Source of the DNA: Rebecca billardiae RCC1528 | Lineage: Eukaryota; Haptophyta | Direction: 5' to 3' | DNA length: 64,000 nucleotides | Assembly: GCA_965240325.2 (NCBI GenBank) | Contig: OZ251252.1 | Coordinates: 620,001-684,000, forward strand | The notes under the pieces: generated by a model | The model's input: only the letters and a program-made list of their open reading frames with translations | What the model was told of the DNA's origin: nothing | The model's database searches: none | Translations under genes and position numbers: made by a program | Shown: piece by piece, positions 12,901 through 23,248 of the stretch | How positions within the stretch are numbered: the first letter of the stretch is position 1 | How the letters are laid out: each line of letters starts with the position of its first letter

Positions 12901-15477
12901 CGCGAACGAGAGGACCGCGCTGCCGTCGCCGTGCTCGAGGGTGAGCGCGCCGCCCTCGCCGCCGTCGGTGGGCGCGGTGTGCGCGAGGCGCCACGCCGCG
13001 GCGGAGGCGTCGCCGCCGTTGGTTGCATGGAACACAACTGCCGCCTGCTGCCGCCCAAGCAGCTCGACTGCCGAGACGCCGGTGGAGGAGGAGGCCTGGA
13101 GCGTGGCCGTCGCGCTCGACGTGCCGCCGATCGACAGCCCGCCGGCGGAGATGGTGGCGCCGGCGGTGAAGTCCGCGCCGGACTCGAAGGTGGCGCCGTT
13201 CTGCGCGACGAGCGAGCCACCGACGCTCACCACGCGCCCGGCTGAGCCGAGGTGAACGCCGAACGCCTCGCCGATGCGCGCGGCCGAGTCGGCGGCGCCC
13301 TCGCCGCCCGCCGAGCTGCCTTCGAGCGAGCCGACGACGACGCCGTTGCTGATGCGGACTCCCGAGGAGGCCTCGCCGAGCCGCACGGCGCCGTTCACGC
13401 CGCCCGCGCCGCCGTCGATCACCACGTCGCCTCCCGTCGCGTCCGAGCGCGCGCCGCCGCCCACGATTCCAAGCGGCCCGCCGCGGCCGCCGCCGGACGC
13501 GCGCTGGCCGGCGAACTCTGTCACCGTCGACTGGTTGGCCGCCGGCCGCGCGATCCGAAGGTCCTGCTCGAACGAGCCGCCGGTGAGGAGCAGCGCGCCG
13601 CCCTTGAGGCGGAGGTTCTGGCTCTGCGAGCCGATCGTGAGCGGCGTCGTGCCCACCGTCGCCACGCGCCCGCCGTCAAACGTGACGCCGCCGATGACGA
13701 CGCCAGACTCGCTCGAGATGCTGAGCGGGTGCTCGATGGCCGACGGGTCGGTCGAGGACTGCACGCCAAAGAGGAGCGAGGACGAGTTGGCGCGGAACTC
13801 GCCGGCGATGACGAGGTCGGCGGCGGCGGAGAAGCCCTCGGTGAGCCGCACGCCGCCCGACACCAGCACGCGGCCACACCCAAGCTCGTCACAACCCGGC
13901 ATGAGAAGCACGTCCTGACCCGCGGACGCGGCGAGCGCCAGCGGGCGGCCGGTGAGGCCGTCGAGCGCCGCGCCGACGATGGCGTCGCCCTCGTACACGG
14001 CGGTGGAGCCGCGCACGCCGGCGGCGATGGCGCCGCGGCGGTCGCTCTCGGCGAGCTCGCGCCGCGCCGCGCCGTCCGAGAGCGAGACGCCGCCGCCGAC
14101 CAGCACGCGGCTGGAGCCCGGCTCGAGCCGGATCGCAGAGTCTGACGCGGAGGACACGGTGAGGACGGACGCGGACGCGAGGTTGGTCGCGCGGAGGGAG
14201 TTGCCGTCGGCGAGGACGAGGTCGCCGGACTCGACCTGGACGGAGCCGCCGTCGCCGGGCTGGAGCACCACCCGCCCCTTGTCCGCCGAGGCCTTGAGCA
14301 ACAGCTCCGACGAGTCGGCGAGCGTGTCAATGCCGTCCACTTTGAGAAGGCCGCCGCTCACGGTCAGGTCGGACTCGATCGTGACGGCGGCGCCGCCGCC
14401 GGGCGTGAGCTTGATCGCGGCGTCCGCGCCGCCCTCCGTGCCCGCGGCGATCACGAGCTCGCCGTCGGGCGACGAGATCCGCGGCACGTGCACGTAGTCG
14501 GAAATCTGCACGTTGGTCGTCGCGATCCCGCCGCCTTCGGTCGGCACGAGGCCAAAAAGGGCCTCGACGGCGAGCGCGCCGAAAATGATGAAGAGGACGT
14601 CGTTGAGGATGAGGAGGAGGACCATGACGCAGATGAGCAGGCCGCAGCCGCGCGGCGCGCCGTCGCCCGCGAAGTCGCCGCCGAACATGAACGGGCTCGT
14701 CGTCGACGCGCCCGCCTGCGTCGCGCTGCCCGCGCGGCTTGCCGTCGGCGGTCGCTCCAGGCCGCCGCCCGCCGCCTCCGAGTTGCCGCCGCCGCTGTTG
14801 GTCGGCGTGACGGTCATCGCGCCGCCGCCGCCGCCGCGGAAGCCGCGCGCGCCGCTCGGCGTGCGCGCGGCGTCGGCATCCCCCGACGGGCCCGTCGACG
14901 GCCCGCCGCGGAAGCCGCGCGCGCCGCGCGGCGCGCCGCCGCCGCCGCCGTCCGCGGGCTCAGGAGCGACCTCGCCTGCGCCGCCGCGGAAGCCTCTTGC
15001 GCCGCGCGCCTGGCCCGGCGTGGCGCCCGGGGCGACCTCGGTCGGCGCCTGGCCGTCGATCTGCTTGAAGCCGCGCACGGTGCGCGGCTGCGCCGGCGCG
15101 CTCCCGCCGCCGCCGCTGCCGCCGCGGCAGCCGCCGCGTGCGACTTGCCCGCTGGCAGCGCCGCCGCCGCGCGCGGGCGCCGGAGCGGCTCCGCCGCCAC
15201 CGTCGGCGGCTGGTTGTGGCGGCGGGGCGGGCGCGGCGGAGGAAGCGCCGCCACCATCGCCTTGTGCCTGGCTGGGCGAGCGGTAGCGCGCGCCGCCGCG
15301 CGTGCCACCGCTCGATGGCGCGCGCTGAGCGCCACTCGGGCCGCCGCCGCCGCCGCCGCCGCCGCCGTCAGCCGCAGGCGTCGGCGGTGCGGGTGCGGCG
15401 GGCGGCCCGCCGCCGCCACCTCCTGCGTCGCCCGCCGCCGAGGGCGAGCGGTAGCGCTGACCCCCACGTGCCGCCAT
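3908..15477 (-). CDS. giant membrane-anchored repeat protein with phage-like repeats (3579 aa, 5 exons)
   Basis: Exons on the minus strand are 15477-6485, 6286-6212, 6023-5956, 5674-5606 and 5442-3908. All junctions are GT-AG and all keep frame. Residues 1-275 are Pro/Gly/Ala/Arg-rich with repeated YRSPS and RGFRGG motifs. One hydrophobic segment follows at about 275-307 with no signal peptide, suggesting a type II anchor with the remaining 3270 residues outside. The outer part holds about 21 copies of a unit of roughly 37 residues, consensus LxVGxxxxGxxVxxxG then GSxxxWxxxxxxLxVxG. These are separated by Gly/Ser/Thr/Val stretches that look like beta-solenoid. The middle third is more diverse and holds three basic RR(R)L sites. 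The C-terminus is Cys-rich (CNAATGTCTSC). The repeat resembles structural repeats of marine phages; a surface or adhesive role is only an inference. Confidence 0.82.
4383..4560 (-). repeat. 178-bp coding module in the giant gene, copy 1
   Basis: Near-identical to 8057-8234 and 9494-9671. It encodes the unit reading TIGTSGAGHTLQVHGTTAG and its flanks. The high DNA identity, including third positions, points to recent duplication or gene conversion. Confidence 0.9.
7221..7632 (-). repeat. 412-bp coding duplication in the giant gene, copy A
   Basis: Nearly identical to 8694-9105. It encodes two successive repeat units (GSDGAGSNLRVNG and GVDDVGHDVQFFG types). Copies are spaced 1473 bp apart, which suggests duplication of a multi-unit block. 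Confidence 0.88.
8057..8234 (-). repeat. 178-bp coding module in the giant gene, copy 2
   Basis: Near-identical to 4383-4560 and 9494-9671, in the same orientation and frame. Confidence 0.9.
8694..9105 (-). repeat. 412-bp coding duplication in the giant gene, copy B
   Basis: Nearly identical to 7221-7632; see that entry. Confidence 0.88.
9494..9671 (-). repeat. 178-bp coding module in the giant gene, copy 3
   Basis: Near-identical to 4383-4560 and 8057-8234, in the same orientation and frame. Confidence 0.9.
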
Positions 15478-17068
15478 GCCGGCCGGCCGTTTGGGGCCTC
15501 GCCGTGCAGGTGAGCGAGTAGGCGCAAGGCGCTTGCGCCACCTTGCACAGCAAGTGCGGGCGCGGGCGCTAAAAAAAGCCAAGCGCGCCGGCCGGGGCCC
15601 CACGCCCGCCGAAGGTAACGACTGCTCATCACTAATCAGGCTGCGGAGAGCTATTATTGCCCGCACCAGTGGGTGCGGGTACCGCGGGTAAGGGGGACTG
15701 GTCCGCGGTCCGGGGATCGAGCGAGCGCCGAGCAGCCGAGCACAGGACCCTGCGCGGTTCCGTTCCAGGCGGTCGGGCCCTTGGCTTATCTCCTAAACCC
15801 CTGGACGGGTAAATACAGGTCCCCCCCCCCCCCTGTATTCCGGGAGGCCGCGACCAGTGTCGTCGCTGAGTCCGGGCGGCGTCGCCAAGCGGCGGCTGGA
15901 GGAGCGACGGGCGCGTGAGCGTGGCGGCTCGCGGGTATCACCGGCCTTGTGGCACGTAGTCGCGCGTGTGCGCGCCGTCGCATTGCGTGTACAACACTAG
16001 ACGCGGACTCCCATGCCATTGCCACGCCCTGAAGACTGCCTCCGCACCTTGTGTCTGCGTTCAAATGCTCACGAAGCTGGCTCGCGGCGCTTGTGGCAGT
16101 GCCTAGCGTGCAAGAAGCTGCTACAAGTGGTGCCATAGCACTCAAGACCCGGCCGTCACGCATGGGGCTAGTCGGGTAGGCTTATCTGTGCTATGGGCGA
16201 CCAGGAAAGCAGCTCGATCAGTGATCCGTGACTCTGGAAATGTCGTGCGGCACACACCGTTTGAAACGCGAGAGCGCGACGCGTGCCTAACGTGACCTCT
16301 TTCAGGCGGCGTGCGGGGTCGGAAGTCCAGCGCGCGTGTACGTATACATTGTGCATACATACCCCCACCTCCCCGAGCCATCTCATCGCGCCCAGGCTCC
16401 CCACATGTCGAGTCGGCTGGCAGGAAGTGACCGCTCGGCACAAGCTCAAGCCCGCAAGTGGTTGCGCGCGCCAACCGCAAGGGCGACGAGCGAGGAGAGA
16501 CATCAGCGGGCTGCTTTGTCGACGTTCCCCTACGTCTTGGGGCCCGCCCCGCCCAGCGTGCCGCCACGGAACGCCCCGCAATCGACCGCTAGGACGCTCG
16601 GCGAGCACGCACCCACCGCCGCCACGGAAGCTGTCCCCCGAGCCAGGGGTGTAGGGGACAAGCCCTTGGTTGAACGACCACCCTTGGTTGAACTGTCGAA
16701 CTCCGCCCGCCCACCTCTGAAGATTCGCGGATTGCGCGCTCACGCCCGCCTCATTCGACGTGCGTGCGCGCCTGCGCGGTTGGTGGTTCCGATGCACAGC
16801 GTGTCTGCAAGCGTTGCACAGCGTGGTGCGCGTGCCGCCTGCCGGCCACGCTGCCGTGCCCGAGTTGGGAGTCAATGCCACGCACACGAACGCATGCCAC
16901 GCACCCGAGCGTTCGGTCTGAGCAAGTCCGCGAGCGCACAGTAGCACCGACAGCACGGTCCGTCCACGAGGAGGATATGTCGGGAAGATGTAGTCCTTGA
17001 CGACCACGCGCGGCGTCGGCAGAATGGCGGGTTCGTCGCGACCGCCTGAGATGCTCCATGGCGATGCA
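15478..17068. other. intergenic region upstream of the giant gene and downstream of ENT
   Basis: About 1.6 kb without a supported gene. It must contain the promoter of the giant gene next to 15478 and the 3' end of the ENT transcript next to 17068. A C run lies at about 15822-15833, and the 13-mer CCCTTGGTTGAAC occurs twice close together near 16664-16695. Several open frames exist but show no motif. Confidence 0.6.
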
Positions 17069-18622
17069 CTAGCGGGTGGTGCCATCCTCGCCGCCCGGCC
17101 GGAAGACCCACACCTCGCCGTATGCGAGGCCGACGGCAGCGCCCACGCCGATGCCCCAGTACAGGCTCAGCACCATGAGTGATGCCGCGGCCGCGCGGTC
17201 GCCGGGCGCGACCCGCTCGGGCCCGAGGCACATGGTGCGAGTGGCGAGCAGCCCGTTCGACGCGCCGACGAGGAAGACTAGCGCCAGCACGGACGCCGAC
17301 GAGCGCACCAGCGGCGGGTGCACCGCCGTGCTCAGCACCAGCGGCACCGCGAGCGCGACGCGCGCGCACGTGAGCAGCGCGCACGCGCGCGCCGGCAACG
17401 CCCGCTGCACGCGCGCGTCGCCGGCGACCACCCGCCCTGTGAGGTCGGCGACGTTGTACGCGGCGATGATCGCCGGCGAGCAGTACCACCCGGGGTGTCG
17501 CGCGAACCAGCCCGTCGGCGGCGTGGCGCACGCCATGCCGGGCCACGCCGCGAGCGTGAGCGCGAAGGTGCTGAACTGGCAGCACGCCGCGAGCCGCACG
17601 CGCGGCCACACGCGCACAAGGGCTTCCGCAGCCGAGCAACGTTGCTCGGCTACAGACGCCCAGGCCCGGGGCATCTGGCAGCAGACGCCCCGGGCCTGGG
17701 CGTCTACCGTCAGACGCCCAGGCCCGGGGTCGTCGGCGTGCGCGCTGCCTGGTGGCACCACCGGGCGCGACGCGGGCGTCTGCTCGCCCTTCCCGCCCGC
17801 CTCGCGCCGCGCGCGCGCGCGCTCGGCCGCGCGCGCGCGCACGGTCGGCAGCCCCATGAGCGCGCGGAACACACTAAGTGCGGCCAAGTTGGCTGCAACC
17901 ATGGTGCACAGGAATGCAGCGTTGGCCTGCTCGAGGACGACGATGGCCGGCGCGTCGGCGTGCGTCGCGCGCGCGGCGAGGCGGAGCGCGGTGAGCAGCG
18001 CGACGTTCGCCACGCCCGCCGCGCCGTTGCCCTGCTGCAGCGCGGAGGTGAGGGCCGTCGGCTCGTGCCAGCAGTGCGCCGCCAGTGAGAAGAGAGGTGC
18101 CTCCGTCACGCAGTTGAGCAGCCCGACCGCGGCGAAGGCGAGGATGATGGTGAGCGAGGACGGCGCGAGGAGGACGACGAGCCCGACGAGCGCGAGCAGC
18201 ACGAACCCCGGCACGATCTGCGCGCCGAAACCCACGCGCTCCGACGCGCCCGTGAGCAGCTGCGCGAGCTGGCCGAGGCACAGCGCGGCCGAGAAGGACA
18301 CCATGCCCACAAAGCTGAGGTGTGCGTCGGGCCACTTGGCGAGGTAGAGCGCCTGCGCCGAGACCAGGCTCTGGTACGAGTACAGGACGACAAAGTTGAG
18401 CAGGAAGCAGTACACCCGGGCGCGGAGGCCCTCGTCAGAGTGCGTGTGCGGCGGTGGCCGCGCGCGCAGGCTCGCACCGCCGTCGACGGCCGCCTCTCTG
18501 GGTGAGGATGGCGCCAATGGTGGCGACAGGGCGACTTGCGCTGAGCTCTGCGGAGCAGATGGCGAGCGGATGTGCTCGTCGTCGTGGCTCACCTCGTCCG
18601 CCCGCTGCTCGAGGAGTTGCAT
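17069..18622 (-). CDS. equilibrative nucleoside transporter (ENT/SLC29 family), 517 aa
   Basis: Would move nucleosides or nucleobases across the plasma or an internal membrane. A charged N-terminus of about 65 residues precedes some eleven hydrophobic segments. Family signs are a QGNGAAGVANV stretch (ENT proteins carry a Q-G-x-A-G-V type motif in the fourth to fifth helix), YNVADLTGR matching the FN-x-x-D-x-x-GR motif after the long loop, and SNGLLATRTMCLGPERV matching the SNGY...CLGP signature near the end. The long loop between helices 6 and 7 is enlarged and contains a palindromic DNA insert that stays in frame (17631-17729). Single exon; the start is the first ATG before the charged N-terminus. 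The 517 aa length is slightly above the usual 450-480. Confidence 0.85.
   Translation of the reverse strand: MQLLEQRADEVSHDDEHIRSPSAPQSSAQVALSPPLAPSSPREAAVDGGASLRARPPPHTHSDEGLRARVYCFLLNFVVLYSYQSLVSAQALYLAKWPDAHLSFVGMVSFSAALCLGQLAQLLTGASERVGFGAQIVPGFVLLALVGLVVLLAPSSLTIILAFAAVGLLNCVTEAPLFSLAAHCWHEPTALTSALQQGNGAAGVANVALLTALRLAARATHADAPAIVVLEQANAAFLCTMVAANLAALSVFRALMGLPTVRARAAERARARREAGGKGEQTPASRPVVPPGSAHADDPGPGRLTVDAQARGVCCQMPRAWASVAEQRCSAAEALVRVWPRVRLAACCQFSTFALTLAAWPGMACATPPTGWFARHPGWYCSPAIIAAYNVADLTGRVVAGDARVQRALPARACALLTCARVALAVPLVLSTAVHPPLVRSSASVLALVFLVGASNGLLATRTMCLGPERVAPGDRAAAASLMVLSLYWGIGVGAAVGLAYGEVWVFRPGGEDGTTR
17631..17729. repeat. palindromic insert inside the ENT coding sequence
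   Basis: A perfect 20-bp palindrome (17631-17650) is followed by a 19-mer beginning CAGACGCCCAGG at 17653-17671. Its near-complete reverse complement lies at 17688-17705, and a second direct copy at 17711-17729. The insert is read through in frame in the ENT helix 6-7 loop. Confidence 0.85.
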
Positions 18623-18833
18623 CGCGCCGCACCCCGTCGGGAGGGAGCACGGCGGCCATGCAAGCTGAAAAGCGTCGGGTGCTCGCGCCCGGGCGTGAGC
18701 GCGGTCCGGGGCGCCGCCGGCGCGGAGTTTCCCTTTTTTTATTCCTCGATCAACGTGCTTTCAGCAAGGGTGGTGGTCCCTTTCAGCTTGTGCAGAGTGA
18801 CGCGTCGTCGCGGGTCGCAGGCAGGTCTGTCAG

Positions 18834-19739
18834 CTAGTGCTGATTTTGCGCGCCGGAGACGGAGTAGCTACCGAGCGCGCGCATCGCCGGCGGCCCCGTG
18901 CACTGCTCGCACCGCTGCTCGAGGAGCCACGCGTACAGCGCCGTATCTCGGTATGCGAGCTCGTAAGATCCATGTCCCTCCATCATCGCGTACTCAGGCA
19001 TGGGCGGGGGCGGCGCCCACTCGTATCGGGTGTACCGGACGACCTGCCCGCGCCTCGCGCCGCGCAGGATGTCGAGCATACGGTCGGTCGCGTCGACGGG
19101 CACGCTGCCGTCGTTCTTGCCGTGGAACGCCCACACGGGCGGGCAGCAGCCGGCGCCCGGCCCGGCCAGGCAGCAGACGGCGCCCGCGATCGTGGGGGAT
19201 GGGAACATGGCCGCGCACACCGGCACGAGCGCGGAGAAGACGCGCGGGCGCGAGGCGGCGTAGCGCCAGAGGCCGGCGCCGCCCATGCTCTGCCCCGTCA
19301 GCGCGATCCGGTGCGGGTCACCGCCGTGCTCGTGGATCGCCATCTCGATCAGCCGATCGACGCGCGAGAACGAGTCTGGATTCCAGCCGCGGCTGCCGAC
19401 GCCGCACGTGGAGCACGGGAAGAGGCTGACGAAGGGGAAGCTCTGCGCGAAGCTCGCGTTGCGCAGGAGCAGGCCGGGCAGGCTCTGCTGGTTCATCTCG
19501 ACGAACGGGCCGTCACCAGCGCCGTGCAGGAACACCAGCACGGGCCGCAGCTCGTCCGCGCCGAGCGGCGCGGTCGGCACGAAGAGCTGGTACGGCAGCG
19601 TGGACGGGTCGTCGGCGCCGTCCGCGTTGTGAATCTGCAGCTCACCCGGCCGCACGGCGCGCCGACCGGTGACGAGGGCCAGCGCGGCGAGTCCGAGCGC
19701 AAGGCGCCCGCCCGCCGGAAGGGGGGGGGGTCCGCCCAT
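18834..19739 (-). CDS. alpha/beta-hydrolase, esterase of the polyhydroxybutyrate-depolymerase/feruloyl-esterase type, 301 aa
   Basis: Probably a secreted or secretory-pathway serine esterase. Residues 10-25 are a hydrophobic signal-like segment. VLVFLHGAGDG near residue 70 is the oxyanion region. GQSMGG places the nucleophile at Ser151. FHGKNDGSVPV gives Asp210 and EGHGSYE gives His256, so a full Ser-Asp-His triad is visible in the right order. Cys residues are frequent after residue 175, compatible with disulfides outside the cytosol. Single exon; the ATG at 19739 gives the signal-like N-terminus. It lies 211 bp from the ENT start on the same strand. The substrate cannot be told from the sequence. 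Confidence 0.82.
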   Translation of the reverse strand: MGGPPPLPAGGRLALGLAALALVTGRRAVRPGELQIHNADGADDPSTLPYQLFVPTAPLGADELRPVLVFLHGAGDGPFVEMNQQSLPGLLLRNASFAQSFPFVSLFPCSTCGVGSRGWNPDSFSRVDRLIEMAIHEHGGDPHRIALTGQSMGGAGLWRYAASRPRVFSALVPVCAAMFPSPTIAGAVCCLAGPGAGCCPPVWAFHGKNDGSVPVDATDRMLDILRGARRGQVVRYTRYEWAPPPPMPEYAMMEGHGSYELAYRDTALYAWLLEQRCEQCTGPPAMRALGSYSVSGAQNQH

Positions 19740-20061
19740 CTCGGTCCGCCGATCGCGGTGTCTCGAGCAAGGGTTCGGTGGCCGTGCGGCGCAGCGGCGG
19801 GTTCTGAACGACGACGGTTTGCCCGCGATTCCGGCCCAGAATTGATCTGAAATCGTCCGGATCGGTGACGACCGAAATGATGGCGGATGAGCACGGATCG
19901 ACTAGCTGCTGCTCTGATGCTCGGCATGCATCCGACCGTTCGGATCACTCCGATGCCGGCCCGGTACGCGGCGGCTCCCACCGCCGACGGGCGCCATCAT
20001 GCGCATCATCAGAGTCTGCCAGGCGTACATGACTCAATGACACGCGCCGGCTACCCGGCGC
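19740..20061. other. intergenic, no gene seen
   Basis: A 322-bp gap between the esterase start and the NHE stop. No coding signature or structured repeat was found; it should contain the esterase promoter. Confidence 0.6.
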
Positions 20062-23000
20062 TCACACGCGATCATCTGGCACGGTGGCGCCGCCCGCGGC
20101 CTGCACCCCACCGCCCGCTCCGCCCTGCGGCTGCGAGCGCGGGTGCGAGTGCGACGGGCCTACGGCGGATGGGCCGCCACCGCCCGCCGTCGTGCCGTCG
20201 TCGGGCGGCCCTGCCACCTCGACGGCGGCGCCGCCGCCCTCGCTCGCCGCCGCGGGCGGTGCGTGCGGATGCTGCGCCTGCGCTGCCTCCACCGCCGAGC
20301 GCGGCCGGAGCTCGACGCCCGCCGCCACGCCCGCCGCGTGCAAGCCCTCCTGCTCGGGCGGGTCCGTCCCAGCGGAGAGCTGCGGCGTAATATCCCCAGC
20401 CGCGCTCCCGACGCTCCCGGAGCCGCCGCCAAGCAGCTCCGCCTCGTCATGGCCCCCGTCCGCCGGGTGCGCGCTCGTCAGACGGTCCGCGTACGCCGCG
20501 ACGTGCGAGGCGAGCACCTCGAACTGCGCGTTCCCCACATGGCCCGCGTGCCCCTTGTGCCCCGGCGCGTACGGACTCGCGGCCTCGTCGTCGTCCGAGG
20601 ACGAGTCGGCGCGCGAGCCCGAGGCGCCGCGCTCGGCGCGCGCGCCCGCGCCGTTGGCCGGCGGGGCGGCGCCGCGCGGCGAGCCGCGCGAGCTGCCATG
20701 CCCGCCTCGCTCGTCGTCGTCGCCCACGGCGACGGTGAGCGGCGGCACGCCGTGCGCGCACACGCCGGCGCCGGCGCCGTTGGAGCCCTGGGGCCCGGCG
20801 CCGCGGCGCGCGGCCACCAGCACGCCGCCGCCCGTCCCCGCGCCGCCGCCCTCGGCGCCCGCGCCGCCGTCCGCGTGGCCGTGCTGCGCCGGCTGCTCCG
20901 GCTCCGAGCCTCGACGGCTCATGTGGTGGTGGGGGTGCGCGCTGCTGTGCCGCGCGGCCGCGTGCCGCGCGGCCTGCTCCCGGTGCACGCGCTCCGTCAC
21001 GGTCGGGTCCACCAGCACCGGCTTGAACACGGCCTCGTCCAGCAACCGAAAGAACTCGACGATCGAACGCGGCCGGCGCGCGCGCCGCAGGCGCCGGAGC
21101 ACGGCCGTGCCCGGTAGCGGGCGGCTGTGGTGCGCGGCGCCAGCGCCAGAAGGCGAGGCGCCGCGCGCCGCGAACGGTCGGAGGTCGCCCTCCTGCTGCC
21201 GCGGCGAGCCGTCCGAGCCCTCGGAGAGCTGCTGCCCTCGCTGCTGCTGCGCGCGCATCGCCGCCTTCATCCGCTTGCGCTCCGCGTGGAAGTGGGCCAC
21301 GATCTCGGGACCGGTCTCAATCTGCATGCGCTTGATCAGCGCCTCGGAGAACCCGCCGAGAACGAACGTCGTGAAGAGCACGATCACGATCGTCGTCATC
21401 ACGATCGCGTCGTGGTTCTCACCCGGCACCTGGCGCGCACGCGCGTGCGTGCGCGTGCGTGTGCGTGCGTGCGTGCGTGCGCGTGCGTGCGTGCGTGCGC
21501 GTGCGTGCGTGCGTGCATGTGCGTGCGTGCGTGCATGTGCGTGCGTGCGTGGCGGCGCGCGGGTGGGATCGGGGCGCGGGCAGGCGGGGTGCACGTCGCA
21601 GCGAGGGCGTGCGGGGAGGGCGCATGCGGGGGGAGCGGGGTGCGCGCGGGTAGGCGAGGGTGCGCGGGTGGGCGGGCCGTTACTCAGGGCGGGCGGGCCG
21701 TTACTCAGGGCGGGCGGGTTTCGGTACCACTGCCCAGAGCCTGCGCCCTCGCGCCGCGGCGGCACGGCGGGGTTAGTGCTGCGCGCGCGCGGCGCGCACC
21801 TGCACGGCGAGCGTGACCGCGATCGCGCCGCGCAGCCCCGAGAACCACATCACCACCTGGTGCCCGCGCGGGATGACGAACTCGGGCGCGGCGCGCCGGT
21901 TCAGGATGGCGGACAGGCCGAAAATGTTGAGCGCGCGGCCAGCAAAGCAGCAGAACAGGGTCACGAGGATCAGACTGTACACCTGCGCGGCGGGGGCGGG
22001 GACGCGCCGGGGTGCGTGCGCGGACGAGTGGGCGGGGCGCGGGCCGGGCGTGCAGCACGCCGCCCGCCACCGCCGCCACCGCCGCCGAGGCGCGCGCGCG
22101 GCGCCCGACCCCACCCAACCACTGCGGGCGCTGCCGCGCGGTGCGCGTGTCACCGCGCGTGTCAGCCGTGCGGCGCGGCACACCTGCGGCTGGTTGCAGT
22201 AGGCCCACACGGCGAGGCCGACGAGCACGAAGACGGTCGTTTCTGCGAGCACGGCGAGCACCTCGAGCACCACGGGCACAGCCACGCGCGCCGACGCCGA
22301 CAGGTTCGGCACCGCGTACCGCGACATGCCGATTCCGCAGAAGAGCGACGAGACAATTCCGGAAAGTTCGCACGCCTCCGCCGTGAGGAAGGAGAGGTAC
22401 GACAGCGCCCAGAAGATGCCGGCCTCGACGATGGGCGAGTCGGACGTGTGCCCCAGCCGCGCCACCTTCAGCAGCAGCGCCGCGCCCGCCGCCACCGCGA
22501 ACCCCATGAACACCGAGCCGGTGGAAACTTCCAGGAAAGCCAGTACCGTCGCGGGTAAGTCGGTCAGTGGGTTGAACTTGGTCGAAAAGTAGCGCATGAT
22601 CGAGTCGAAGGCGATGATCGAGACGGCGTCGTTGAGCACCGACTCGCCGAAGAGCAGGTTGTGCAGCTCCGGGTGCACCTGCAGCAGCTTGAACAGCGTC
22701 AGCGTCGACACCGGGTCGATCGCCGAGATGAGCGCCGCGAGCGCGCCCGACTCGACCGCGGTGAGCCGCGTGATCGCGCCGACGTGCGAGCAGAGCGCGA
22801 GGGTGGACCAGGTGAAGACGGTGGCGATGAAGGTGCCGCCCACGGCGAACATCGAGATCGCGCCGATCCGCGTGAAGAACAGCCCGCGCGGCAGCGAGTA
22901 CCCCGCCTCGAAGATGATGTGCGGGAGCAGAATCAGCTGGAAGAGCTCGTGGTTGAAAAAGAAGCGCTTGGCGGCGCGCTCCTGCAGCTCGTGCGAGACG

Positions 23001-23248
23001 AGGGCGGTGTGCACGAAGAGGCCGAAGGCGAAGCCGACGAAGATGTTCAGCCCCGACTCGGGCAGCCAGCGCACCTCGTACCGGTGCAGCACGCGGCCGA
23101 GCGAGAGCGCGATGATCAAGAGCGTCATCATGATGATCAGCTCGTTCGCCTCAAACTCCTGCGCGACGCGCTGCTCCTCCGCGGCGTCGCCGAGCGCGTC
23201 GGAGGAGCCCGGCGCGAGCGCGCGCTCGTCCAGCCCGTCATCCGCCAT
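20062..23248 (-). CDS. Na+(K+)/H+ exchanger, NHE/NHX (CPA1) family, 871 aa, 3 exons
   Basis: Electroneutral exchange of Na+ or K+ for H+, probably on an endomembrane (NHE6/NHX5-like features). Exons on the minus strand are 23248-22184, 21982-21800 and 21429-20062, all joined in phase 0. About 12 hydrophobic segments cover residues 40-440. Key motifs are LLPHIIFEAGY (inhibitor-binding helix), AIDPVSTLTLF, and GESVLNDAVSI with the ND pair used for electroneutral exchange. Exon 2 encodes VYSLILVTLFCCFAGRALNI and ends with the conserved WFSGLRGAIAVTLA; exon 3 continues with PGENHD and a last helix ending VLFTTFVLGG. The cytosolic tail of about 400 residues is low-complexity and His/Ser/Gly-rich. 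The ATG at 23248 was chosen over an in-frame one at 23476 because the longer leader is Pro/Arg-rich and unlike the family. Confidence 0.9.
21436..21551. repeat. GCGT/GTGC microsatellite in NHE intron 2
   Basis: An imperfect GTGC-type simple repeat lies just 5' of the exon 3 acceptor on the plus-strand map. In the same intron a short tandem repeat of GCGGGCGGGCCGTTACTCAG type occurs near 21673-21719. Confidence 0.85.

Noticed and set aside
9809-13255. 1148-codon open frame on the plus strand
   Set aside because: Also antisense to the giant gene; a Pro/Ser/Ala string that mirrors the minus-strand repeat.
15478-15666. Upstream extension of the giant protein by 63 residues
   Set aside because: It starts from a non-ATG codon and shows no similarity to the following low-complexity region. 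The ATG at 15477 is a better start.
18454-18837. Plus-strand frames at the ENT N-terminus
   Set aside because: They overlap the ENT start in antisense and show no domain.
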